14,462 nucleotides of DNA from CAZWSE01 sp964636575 (GTDB lineage: Bacteria > Pseudomonadota > Alphaproteobacteria > Rhodobacterales > Rhodobacteraceae). Where the stretch lies: assembly GCA_964636575.1 (NCBI GenBank), contig CAZWSE010000083.1:1-14462 (forward strand), given 5' to 3'. Positions within the stretch are counted from its first letter, which is position 1; every line of letters starts with the position of its first letter. The translations under genes and the position numbers were made by a program. The notes below the pieces were generated by a model. The model was given only the letters and a program-made list of their open reading frames with translations, did no database searches and was not told where the DNA came from. Shown here piece by piece: positions 1 to 5,692 of this stretch.

Positions 1-1332
1 GCCCATGTGCTGGGCCTGAAAGACATGGCCGGATTGCTGAAACCGGCGGCTGCGCGGATCCTTGTGAAAGCGCTGAAGACCGAAGTTGGTCTGCCCATTC
101 ATTTCCACACGCATGACACCGCTGGCATTGCTTCGGCCACGATCCTTGCAGCCTCCGAGGCGGGTGTAGATGCGGTTGATTGTGCGATGGATGCCTTTTC
201 GGGCAACACATCCCAAGCGACCCTAGGCACCGTGGTTGAGGCCTTAAAGAACACCGACCGCGACACCGGCCTCGATATGGGTGAGATCCGCAAGATTAAC
301 ACCTATTGGGAAGGCGTGCGGGCGCAATACGCGGCCTTTGAGACAGGGCTGCAAGCACCCTCTTCCGAGGTTTACCTGCACGAAATGCCCGGTGGCCAGT
401 TTACCAACCTCAAAGCGCAAGCGGCTTCAATGGGGCTGGAAGAACGCTGGCATGAGGTCGCGCAGACCTATGCGGATGTGAACCAGATGTTTGGGGATAT
501 TGTGAAGGTGACGCCCTCGTCCAAGGTTGTGGGCGATATGGCCTTGATGATGGTCAGCCAGAACCTGACACGGGCTGAGGTTGAAGACCCTGACACCGAC
601 GTGGCCTTCCCTGACAGCGTGATCGACATGATGCGCGGCAATCTGGGCCAGCCTCCGGGTGGGTTCCCTGATCTGATCTTGAAGAAGGCCCTCAAAGACG
701 AGGCGCCGAACCTAGAACGGCCGGGCAAACACCTGCCGCCTGTCGATCTCGAATCCATACGCGCCGAGATCATGGAGACGCTGGAACTGGAAGCTGTCGA
801 TAACGAAGACCTGAACGGCTATCTGATGTACCCCAAGGTCTACACGGACTACATGGACCGCCACAAAGTGTACGGCCCTGTGCGCACCCTGCCCACGAAC
901 ACCTTCTTCTATGGCATGGAAAACAGTGAAGAAATCACAGCCGAGATTGATCCGGGCAAAACGCTTGAGATCCGGTTGCAGGCGGTGGGTGACACCAATG
1001 AAGACGGCGAAGTGAAGGTCTTCTTTGAACTCAACGGCCAGCCTCGGGTGATCCGTGTGCCCAACCGCTTGGTCAAAGCCAGCACCATTCAGCGCCCGAA
1101 AGCCGAAGCTGGCAACGACACCCACATCGGCGCGCCTATGCCCGGCGTTGTGGCGTCGGTCGTGGTCGCTGCGGGCGCACAAGTCAAAGAAGGGGATCTG
1201 CTGCTGACGATTGAGGCCATGAAGATGGAAACCGGTATCCACGCCGAACGCGATGCTGTCATCAAAGCCGTGCATGTGGCCGCAGGCGGGCAGATTGATG
1301 CCAAAGACCTGTTGGTTGAGTTTGAGGAATAG
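1..1332 (+). CDS. pyc: Pyruvate carboxylase, C-terminal part (5' end outside window)
   Basis: Biotin enzyme that carboxylates pyruvate to oxaloacetate (anaplerosis, cytoplasm). The frame is open from base 1, so the gene starts upstream; the GTG at 7 is internal. The visible part holds the end of the HMGL-like carboxyltransferase barrel, with the metal-binding HTHD motif (His codons 106-108 and 112-114). Next comes the conserved PYC/OadA-type carboxylase region, with PPGGFP near 652 and the stretch YLMYPKVYTDYMDRHKVYGP near 822-880. The C-terminal biotinyl domain carries EAMKMET, with the biotin-accepting lysine at codon 1222-1224. This domain order and the YPKVY region separate it from propionyl-CoA carboxylase alpha subunits, which lack the carboxyltransferase barrel. 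The stop TAG is 4 nt before the DUF2314 gene, which suggests co-transcription. The N-terminal biotin carboxylase domain cannot be checked. Confidence 0.95.
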   Translation, partial: AHVLGLKDMAGLLKPAAARILVKALKTEVGLPIHFHTHDTAGIASATILAASEAGVDAVDCAMDAFSGNTSQATLGTVVEALKNTDRDTGLDMGEIRKINTYWEGVRAQYAAFETGLQAPSSEVYLHEMPGGQFTNLKAQAASMGLEERWHEVAQTYADVNQMFGDIVKVTPSSKVVGDMALMMVSQNLTRAEVEDPDTDVAFPDSVIDMMRGNLGQPPGGFPDLILKKALKDEAPNLERPGKHLPPVDLESIRAEIMETLELEAVDNEDLNGYLMYPKVYTDYMDRHKVYGPVRTLPTNTFFYGMENSEEITAEIDPGKTLEIRLQAVGDTNEDGEVKVFFELNGQPRVIRVPNRLVKASTIQRPKAEAGNDTHIGAPMPGVVASVVVAAGAQVKEGDLLLTIEAMKMETGIHAERDAVIKAVHVAAGGQIDAKDLLVEFEE

Positions 1333-1336
1333 ACGG

Positions 1337-1837
1337 ATGCTGAAACACGTCTTTGCGGCAGCTTTGACCGCCACACTGGCCTTTGCGCAGCCCGTTCTGG
1401 CGCAAGATCCTGTGACCAAACATGAAACGGGCGACCCAGCAATGGACGCGGCCATCGCAGAGGCCAAGGGCAGCTTGGACCGTGTGTTTGCGGTGGCGAT
1501 GAATGCAGACGGTCAGGTGCATCCGGCGGTCTATCTGAAGGTTGCTGTGCCTGTCACAGGCGGCGACGTCGAAGTTGAAAACATATGGGTCAACGAAGCC
1601 GTCAAAGGCGCGTCGGGGTTTAGTGCGACGCTGGCGAACGCCCCCGTCTATATAGATGCAGGCTTGGGCGATCAGATCACCTTTGCAAAAGACAGCATCG
1701 TGGACTGGAGCGTATCGGACAACGGAAAGCTCTACGGCAACTACACAACGCGGGTGCAACTGCCGCAGATGGACGCGCAAACGCGGGCATCGCTTTCGGC
1801 GCAACTGTCAGCCGATCCATTGCCTGACGGGTGGTAA
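1337..1837 (+). CDS. Exported DUF2314 family protein
   Basis: 166-residue protein of unknown function. The start ATG at 1337 is chosen because GAGGA (1324-1328, inside the end of pyc) sits 8 nt upstream and because it opens a clean Sec signal peptide: MLKH, then an Ala/Leu-rich core, with likely cleavage after VLA (about residue 22). A longer in-frame start upstream would lie wholly inside pyc and would bury the signal peptide. The mature part shows the DUF2314 pattern: acidic/Ala helix DAAIAEAKGSLDRVF, then HPAVYLKVAVP, ENIWV, GDQITFAKDSIVDW and GKLYGNYTTRVQLP. It is probably periplasmic. The 4-nt gap to pyc suggests translation from the same mRNA, but no functional link to pyruvate carboxylation is known to me. 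Family assignment is by pattern recognition only. Confidence 0.8.
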   Translation: MLKHVFAAALTATLAFAQPVLAQDPVTKHETGDPAMDAAIAEAKGSLDRVFAVAMNADGQVHPAVYLKVAVPVTGGDVEVENIWVNEAVKGASGFSATLANAPVYIDAGLGDQITFAKDSIVDWSVSDNGKLYGNYTTRVQLPQMDAQTRASLSAQLSADPLPDGW

Positions 1838-1885
1838 AGCGCGAGCTGGGTTTCACATGGCAGGACGCTGGGCTAGGCTTTGCCC

Positions 1886-2275
1886 ATGACACTTGTACAC
1901 TCCCCTCTCTATGCTGCCCTTCTGGGCTTTATTCTGCTGGCGCTGAGCGCGCGTGTGATCGTTTACCGGCGGTCGCATAAGATCAGCCTTGGGGATACGG
2001 GCGACAAGGCCCTGCTCAAGCGGATGCGGGCGCAATCGAACTTTGTCGAATACGCGCCTATGGGGCTGATATTGCTGGTTTTGGTTGAACTTACAGGCGC
2101 ACCGGCGATTGCAGTGCATGTTCTGGGACTGATGCTGGTCGCAGGACGAGCGATGCATGGCTACGGCTTTTCAAGCACGCCGCAAGTGATGCAGATGCGC
2201 GTGGGTGGCATGATCCTGACGCTGATTTCGATCCTGCTGTGCGCGGTCGGACTGTTGTTGCACTGGCTATTCTGA
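1886..2275 (+). CDS. MAPEG family integral membrane protein
   Basis: 129-residue membrane protein of the MAPEG superfamily (membrane-associated proteins in eicosanoid and glutathione metabolism). Bacterial members are mostly uncharacterised; some relatives bind glutathione. Four hydrophobic segments are visible (about residues 9-27, 58-72, 74-90 and 107-127), the usual four-helix topology. The family hallmark RAQSNFVEYAP lies at residues 48-58, at the start of helix 2, with the conserved Arg, Asn, Glu and Pro. Start: ATG at 1886; a TTG two codons earlier is possible but less likely. No strong Shine-Dalgarno sequence is visible. The 48-nt gap to the DUF2314 gene contains no obvious terminator, so it may belong to the same transcript. 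Substrate and reaction cannot be told from sequence. Confidence 0.85.
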   Translation: MTLVHSPLYAALLGFILLALSARVIVYRRSHKISLGDTGDKALLKRMRAQSNFVEYAPMGLILLVLVELTGAPAIAVHVLGLMLVAGRAMHGYGFSSTPQVMQMRVGGMILTLISILLCAVGLLLHWLF

Positions 2276-2372
2276 GACCCAAGCACGCAGGCGTGTAAAA
2301 AATCACAAAATTGCCTCAGTTTTCCCTTGCAGGACACCTTGTCTATGCGTACATCCGCACTCACCCAAGGAA

Positions 2373-2447
2373 GCGGGCGTAGCTCAGGGGTAGAGCATAA
2401 CCTTGCCAAGGTTAGGGTCGGGCGTTCGAATCGCCTCGCCCGCTCCA
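2373..2447 (+). tRNA. tRNA-Gly (GCC)
   Basis: 75-nt tRNA with encoded CCA (2445-2447). Acceptor stem GCGGGCG (2373-2379) pairs with CGCCCGC (2437-2443), and the discriminator is T2444. The D-loop carries AGGGGTAG. The anticodon stem TAACC/GGTTA encloses loop TTGCCAA with anticodon GCC at 2405-2407. The T-arm has GTTCGAATC. All expected invariant positions (T8, A14, GG in the D-loop, T33, TTCGA) are present. It is followed 28 nt later by a rho-independent terminator. No convincing promoter was identified; a weak TTGCAG (2327) 17 nt from TACATC (2350) is the best candidate. Confidence 0.97.
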
Positions 2448-2474
2448 ACATCCCGAATATCGGGATCAAACACG

Positions 2475-2502
2475 GGACCGCTTCGGCGGTCCTTTTGTTT
2501 TT
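2475..2502 (+). terminator. Rho-independent terminator of tRNA-Gly
   Basis: Perfect 7-bp stem GGACCGC (2475-2481) / GCGGTCC (2486-2492) with a stable TTCG tetraloop, followed directly by a T-rich run TTTTGTTTTT. A second small palindrome CCCGA-ATA-TCGGG (2452-2464) lies between the tRNA 3' end and this terminator and may help 3' processing. Confidence 0.92.
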
Positions 2503-2578
2503 CGGGCCTCAACTGCAGGATACTTATGGAATAGGCAGGCGGGAGCGCATGGATACGGCTCTGTCAGGGCTTTGAGTT

Positions 2579-2593
2579 TTAACCCTTTTTTAA
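2579..2593. promoter_or_regulatory. Perfect CtrA-type box (TTAA-N7-TTAA)
   Basis: TTAA (2579-2582), seven bases, TTAA (2590-2593): an exact match to the full CtrA recognition motif known from Caulobacter and used by other alphaproteobacteria. It lies between the tRNA-Gly terminator and the first VPLPA-CTERM gene, about 110 nt upstream of that gene's proposed transcription start, so this is the only nearby gene it could serve. A single 8-base-specified motif in AT-rich DNA can occur by chance; binding is inferred. Confidence 0.5.
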
Positions 2594-2632
2594 CACTTTC
2601 AGGCAAATTCATTACCTAAATTGCCAATTTGG

Positions 2633-2654
2633 AAACAATAAGCCCGGATTGTTT
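2633..2654. promoter_or_regulatory. Operator-like inverted repeat AAACAAT-N8-ATTGTTT
   Basis: Perfect 7-bp arms AAACAAT (2633-2639) and ATTGTTT (2648-2654) separated by 8 bases. It ends 13 nt before a proposed -35 box. The same element stands at the same place before the paralogous gene (4024-4044). The position, centred near -60, fits an activator site. The cognate regulator is unknown; I do not recognise this motif as that of a named family. Confidence 0.6.
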
Positions 2655-2667
2655 ACATATTTATACT

Positions 2668-2697
2668 TTGACGACACAGTACGGATCGGCATAAAGT
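2668..2697 (+). promoter_or_regulatory. Promoter of first VPLPA-CTERM gene
   Basis: -35 TTGACG (2668-2673), 18-bp spacer, -10 TAAAGT (2692-2697). It sits in a conserved block, with ATCGGC(A/G)TAAAGTCGC repeated at 4074-4089. Its counterpart before the second paralogue has identical spacing (GTGACG-N18-TAAAGT). Conservation between otherwise diverged upstream regions is the main support. The predicted start near 2704 gives a 5' leader of about 175 nt. Confidence 0.6.
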
Positions 2698-2878
2698 CGC
2701 CGACAGGGGAATGGGCTATTTTTCTGCATCTTTTTTGATGAGCCTGCTTTTCCACATGGGGCGGTTTCTTTTTTCACCAGTCTCACTACTTTTTTGTCTC
2801 GGACGATTTGGGACATATTTTTTTGAAACAGGCGCGCTTTTATTCTTCCGCGCCAAAGATACCCGAAGGGGAAATAAC

Positions 2879-3529
2879 ATGACTATTGCGACTAAATTTA
2901 CAGGGCTTGCTGCGGCTGGCCTTCTGGCTGCTGGCTTGGCGACAAGCTCTGCTGCTAACACGGTGTCCATCAACTTCAACGACTACGCAGATGCGAACGC
3001 ACAAGGCTTCGTATCCGTTGTCGCACCAGGTGGCATTGAGCTGACAAGCACGATGTCCATCACAACCGGCGCAAGCGGCCATCTCGACGGCACAAGCATC
3101 AAGACAGGTCTTCCTTCAGGTTTGGGCAGCTGCTTGGACTTGATCAACGGCTGCGTAGGTAAGGAAACCGATGATATTGACCCAGGCATGGACCTTCTGA
3201 CAATGAACTTCGTGAACGATGCGCTGGCGTCTGCACAAGTTGTGACCATTACGGACATGCTGATCCGCGATGACTTTCACCTCGAATTCGACGGCGAAAT
3301 CGATGTGAATGGAACAGTGCTGACGGTCGTGGATGGCGCCCTTACCGGTTTGAACCTTGTCGGGTCGTCGTTCGATTTCTCTTGGATCAGCGGTGTTGAT
3401 TCCGGTGATCAGGCTGGCTTCTACGTCGAAGCAATCACGGCTCAAGTGCCGCTGCCCGCAGGCATCCTGCTGCTTGGCACCGCCCTTGGCGGTCTGGGTC
3501 TGGCGCGTCGCCGCAAGGCCGCAGCCTAA
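2879..3529 (+). CDS. Secreted protein with VPLPA-CTERM sorting tail (paralogue 1)
   Basis: 216 residues, function unknown. Start ATG at 2879 is preceded by GAAGGGGAAATAAC, a good ribosome binding site; the frame stays open to an ATG at 2711, but that extension is poly-T-derived and lies in the predicted leader. A Sec signal peptide (residues 1-26) is followed by a Ser/Thr/Gly-rich mature domain. That domain has a Cys pair in GSCLDLINGC (C85, C92), DDIDPG, and SGVDSGDQAGFYVEAIT. The C-terminus is VPLPAG (from 190), a Leu/Gly-rich helix and ARRRKAAA: a VPLPA-CTERM sorting signal of the PEP-CTERM class, known to be recognised by an exosortase (XrtD type) and likely to lead to cleavage and surface release or anchoring. 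No exosortase lies in the window. The protein at 4277-4921 is a close tandem paralogue. Codon use is ordinary. Confidence 0.88.
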   Translation: MTIATKFTGLAAAGLLAAGLATSSAANTVSINFNDYADANAQGFVSVVAPGGIELTSTMSITTGASGHLDGTSIKTGLPSGLGSCLDLINGCVGKETDDIDPGMDLLTMNFVNDALASAQVVTITDMLIRDDFHLEFDGEIDVNGTVLTVVDGALTGLNLVGSSFDFSWISGVDSGDQAGFYVEAITAQVPLPAGILLLGTALGGLGLARRRKAAA

Positions 3530-3549
3530 AGCATAGTTGCGACAAGATA

Positions 3550-3580
3550 TGCAAAGGGCGTTCGTGTGGTGCCCTTTGCA
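3550..3580 (+). terminator. Stem-loop after first VPLPA-CTERM gene
   Basis: Perfect 10-bp inverted repeat TGCAAAGGGC (3550-3559) / GCCCTTTGCA (3571-3580) with an 11-nt loop, 20 nt after the stop codon. No T-run follows directly (a short ATTTTT lies at 3591-3596). It may be a weak terminator or an mRNA 3'-stabilising hairpin rather than a classic intrinsic terminator. Confidence 0.45.
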
Positions 3581-4023
3581 GAGCGTTCCGAAATTTTTGC
3601 GGTACTTTGCGCTTAGACCAAGTTCTTTTTTAACTCATCATTTTTCAAGACTCTGACGTCTTGCGCAGCTGCACGTATCTGCAACCCTACTTTCGGTTCG
3701 ATCATGACACCCATCTTGTCCAACGCGGGTCATGGCGTCTGCATCCCCTAGCACCCTTCGCAGGCGCCTTGACCTTGCTTTGGCCTTATTCGGGCAGAGG
3801 CGAGGTTGATTTCCGCGAAAGTTATTGTGAATTCTTCCGCATTTAGGCAAACAGAACCAATTGCGCCCCTTTAACGCCACATTCACCACTGCGCGAGAAC
3901 ACCCCGATTCGATGCCTATTCTCCATGTTTCGGGAACAATGCCCCCTCAAAATGCCGATTGTTTCCCACATTTACGCCCGAAAAACGCCCGAAATCGCAG
4001 TTTCCGCTTAAACTGTGATTTGG
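3581..4023. other. Gene-poor stretch between the tandem paralogues
   Basis: No supportable gene. Visible items: a 6-bp hairpin CAAGAC/GTCTTG (3646-3663); a short - strand frame of 33 codons (3613-3714) whose rare codons (ATA, AGA, TTA) and missing ribosome site argue against it being real; GGAAACAAT-like half-sites (3932-3967); and an 11-bp-period direct repeat of ACGCCCGAAA (3974-3983, 3985-3994). Together with 4024-4276 this makes about 750 bases between two closely related genes, long for this compact window. It could contain decayed sequence from a duplication or insertion event, but no coding remnant was recognised. Confidence 0.6.
3932..3967. promoter_or_regulatory. Imperfect wide-spaced pair of GGAAACAAT half-sites
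   Basis: GGGAACAAT (3932-3940, one A short) faces ATTGTTTCCC (3958-3967), with 17 bases between. The right arm, read on the other strand, is GGGAAACAAT, matching the conserved GGAAACAAT seen at 2631-2639 and 4022-4030. The spacing is roughly one helical turn larger than in the two promoter-proximal repeats. Possible auxiliary operator about 60 bp upstream of the main one. Confidence 0.35.
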
Positions 4024-4044
4024 AAACAATAAAAATCATTGTTT
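4024..4044. promoter_or_regulatory. Operator-like inverted repeat AAACAAT-N7-ATTGTTT
   Basis: Arms AAACAAT (4024-4030) and ATTGTTT (4038-4044) separated by 7 bases, ending 12 nt before the proposed -35 of the second VPLPA-CTERM gene. The same arms and nearly the same position occur at 2633-2654. A run of Ts extends the right arm. Shared flanking bases (ATTTGG before the left arm in both copies) suggest common descent of the promoter as well as the gene. Confidence 0.6.
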
Positions 4045-4056
4045 TTTTTTTAATAG

Positions 4057-4086
4057 GTGACGTCTGCCCCAAAATCGGCGTAAAGT
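4057..4086 (+). promoter_or_regulatory. Promoter of second VPLPA-CTERM gene
   Basis: -35 GTGACG (4057-4062), 18-bp spacer, -10 TAAAGT (4081-4086), aligned base for base with the promoter at 2668-2697. The predicted start near 4093 gives a leader of about 184 nt before the ATG at 4277. Confidence 0.58.
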
Positions 4087-4276
4087 CGCTGATAGAAGGT
4101 GTGCGTACAGAGAAACCAACACGTACGATGACACATCTTGTAAGGGCCAGAAGCGACGTGCGGAGGGTCTGACCAGTGCGAAGGGCTACCACACGTTAAG
4201 TTTGGATAGTACGAGTAAAACCATCACGTGCCGTCATTGTCGGTGCTTTAATCTATATCCTAAGGGGGATGTATAA

Positions 4277-4921
4277 ATGAATATGACTACAAAAATTACT
4301 GGCCTCGCAGCGGCCGGCATCGTGGCAGCAGGCTTGGCGACAAGCGTTTCTGCCAACACAATCGACTTCAGCGCATACGCTGACGCGAACGGCAAAGGTT
4401 TCGTTTCTGCGGTCGCACCAGCCGGCATCGCGTTCACAAGCGCTGTGACCATCACAACTGGCGCAAGCGGCCACCTGGACGGCGCAAGCTCTTCCACAGG
4501 CTTGCCTTCCGGTTTGGGCAGCTGCCTTGACCTTGTCAACGGTTGCGTAGGCAGAAACACAGACGATATTGATCCGGGTGCAGACCTTCTGACGGTCAAC
4601 TTCACAAACAACGCTCTGGCAGCAGCACAGACTGTGACTATCACAGACATGCTGATCCGTGACGATTTCCACCTCCTGTTTGACGGTGTGATCAGCGTTA
4701 ACGGTTCCAACGTGAACGTTGTTGCAGGCGCAGTATCCGGCCTTAGCCTGATCGGTTCGTCTTTTGACTTCCAGTGGGTTAGCGGTGTTGATTCCGGCGA
4801 CCAATCTGGCTTCTACGTAGAAGCCATCACCGCAGCAGTTCCACTGCCAGCCGGTGTTCTGCTTTTGGGTACCGCTTTGGGCGGCCTGGGTCTTGCCCGT
4901 CGTAAGAAAAAAGCAGCCTAA
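4277..4921 (+). CDS. Secreted protein with VPLPA-CTERM sorting tail (paralogue 2)
   Basis: 214 residues, function unknown, clearly homologous over its whole length to the product of 2879-3529. The signal peptide (to about ANT, residue 26-28), the Cys pair GSCLDLVNGC (C83, C90), TDDIDPG, TITDMLIRDDFHL and SGVDSGDQSGFYVEAIT are nearly unchanged. Differences are spread along the protein, with many synonymous changes, so the duplication is not recent. The C-terminal sorting signal is VPLPAG (from 188), a Leu/Gly helix and ARRKKKAA. Start ATG 4277 is preferred over ATG 4283 because AAGGGGG (4262-4268) is at ideal distance. It has its own promoter and operator-like repeat and ends at a strong terminator, so it is probably monocistronic. 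Likely a surface or extracellular protein processed by an exosortase encoded elsewhere. Confidence 0.88.
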   Translation: MNMTTKITGLAAAGIVAAGLATSVSANTIDFSAYADANGKGFVSAVAPAGIAFTSAVTITTGASGHLDGASSSTGLPSGLGSCLDLVNGCVGRNTDDIDPGADLLTVNFTNNALAAAQTVTITDMLIRDDFHLLFDGVISVNGSNVNVVAGAVSGLSLIGSSFDFQWVSGVDSGDQSGFYVEAITAAVPLPAGVLLLGTALGGLGLARRKKKAA

Positions 4922-4936
4922 TTGGTTCGCTTCTGC

Positions 4937-4965
4937 GCTCAGCTTGGGCCTGACCTAAGCTGAGC
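4937..4965. other. 9-bp stem-loop before the terminator
   Basis: GCTCAGCTT (4937-4945) pairs with AAGCTGAGC (4957-4965) around an 11-nt loop, 15 nt after the stop codon and 11 nt before the main terminator. No T-run follows. It may protect the 3' end of the mRNA. Confidence 0.5.
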
Positions 4966-4976
4966 TGCAAGAATAG

Positions 4977-5012
4977 AAAAACCCGCCACGCTTCACGCAT
5001 GGCGGGTTTTTT
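4977..5012. terminator. Bidirectional rho-independent terminator
   Basis: CCCGCCA (4982-4988) / TGGCGGG (5000-5006), preceded by an A-run and followed by TTTTTT, so it works on both strands: for the VPLPA-CTERM gene (+) and for the small exported protein gene (-) that ends at 5047. The A and T runs can extend the stem to 12 bp. Confidence 0.93.
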
Positions 5013-5046
5013 CATGTCTCGCCTGCCCTGTCTAAGGGCCGCGCAC

Positions 5047-5385
5047 CTAAGACAGCGGGAACTGGCGCAGGCAGGTTTTTGCGTTTGTCTGGAAATCTTT
5101 GATATGTGCACCGGCGTCGCGGCGTTTGGTCATCGTCTCAAACGCTTTCAGCTTTTGGCGTTCATTGCCGCCCACATAGCGCGTCAAGATCGCGGTCGAG
5201 GCCAGTTGGAACACTGTCACCTGCCGCCGCGAGATGTATCCATTGTTATAAAGTGCCGATGGCACCACGACCAGAATGGCTGCACAGCGCAAGGCCGCGG
5301 CTTCTGATCCTTGATAAACGTGTTTTGCTTGAACGGGTGCGGTGGTCATTACGCACAGCGCCGCTGCTGCGATAAGATGTTTCAT
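5047..5385 (-). CDS. Small exported protein of unknown function
   Basis: 112 residues. It begins MKHLIAAAALCVMTTAPVQAKH, a clear Sec signal peptide with cleavage likely after VQA (about residue 20). The mature part has two cysteines (in ALRCAAIL and KTCLRQFP) that could form a disulfide, plus helix-like segments (SEAAALRCAAILVVVPSAL, QLASTAILTRYV). No named family was recognised. Its ATG lies one base after the stop of the Lrp-type gene (TGA-C-ATG), so the two are almost certainly translated in a coupled way. It ends before the bidirectional terminator at 4977-5012. Confidence 0.8.
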   Translation of the reverse strand: MKHLIAAAALCVMTTAPVQAKHVYQGSEAAALRCAAILVVVPSALYNNGYISRRQVTVFQLASTAILTRYVGGNERQKLKAFETMTKRRDAGAHIKDFQTNAKTCLRQFPLS

Positions 5386-5386
5386 G

Positions 5387-5626
5387 TCAAAATGCCTTAT
5401 ATGTCATCGTCGTTAATGAACGCTCAATCCCTTTGATCGTCAGCAGCCCGTCATTGATGTATTTACCAACGTCCTGCCCTTCGGGAATGTACATCTTCAT
5501 CATCAGGTCATACTCACCACTGGTTGAATAAAGCTCCGAATGCAGTTCGCGCAGGGCGATTTCTTCGGCGACTTTATACGTTGTACCCGGTGTGCAGCGG
5601 ATCTGAACGAAGACGCAAATGCTCAT
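5387..5626 (-). CDS. Stand-alone Lrp/AsnC ligand-binding (RAM) domain protein
   Basis: 79 residues, matching only the C-terminal ligand-binding half of Lrp/AsnC regulators: CVFVQIRCTPGTTYKVAEEI, then SGEYDLMMKMYIPEGQDVGKY and a final GIERSLTTMTYKAF, i.e. the beta-alpha-beta-beta-alpha-beta RAM fold. There is no helix-turn-helix, so it cannot bind DNA alone. Such single-domain proteins are known in proteobacteria and archaea and form ring-like oligomers; they may bind amino acids or co-assemble with full-length Lrp proteins. Start ATG at 5626 has GAAAGG about 8 nt upstream. It is first in a two-gene unit with the exported protein at 5047-5385. Confidence 0.88.
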   Translation of the reverse strand: MSICVFVQIRCTPGTTYKVAEEIALRELHSELYSTSGEYDLMMKMYIPEGQDVGKYINDGLLTIKGIERSLTTMTYKAF

Positions 5627-5692
5627 GTGTTAACCTTTCGTGACATAAGGCTTAGGCTGCCACGTAGGCGAATTTAGGGCAATCCCTGTACT

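Noticed and set aside
712..1467. Long - strand frame opposite pyc and the DUF2314 gene
   Set aside because: Mirror frame of a high-GC coding region; the + strand has clear enzyme motifs.
2373..2447. tRNA-Gly as an attachment site of an integrated element
   Set aside because: No repeated 3' tRNA fragment, integrase or mobility gene in the window.
2711..2878. In-frame upstream extension of the first VPLPA-CTERM gene (56 codons)
   Set aside because: It lies in the predicted leader, is made of T-tracts giving Phe/Leu runs, has no ribosome site, and the ATG at 2879 has both a ribosome site and a proper signal peptide.
3646..3663. Hairpin CAAGAC/GTCTTG as a terminator
   Set aside because: No T-run on the downstream side on either strand.
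3613..3714. Possible 33-codon - strand small protein (MGVMIEPKVGLQIRAA...)
   Set aside because: Looks protein-like in composition, but lacks a ribosome site, uses several rare codons and has an in-frame stop just upstream; no family recognised.
3638..3889. 83-codon - strand frame in the gap between the paralogues
   Set aside because: Cys/Arg-rich composition typical of non-coding translation, no ribosome site, no recognisable domain.
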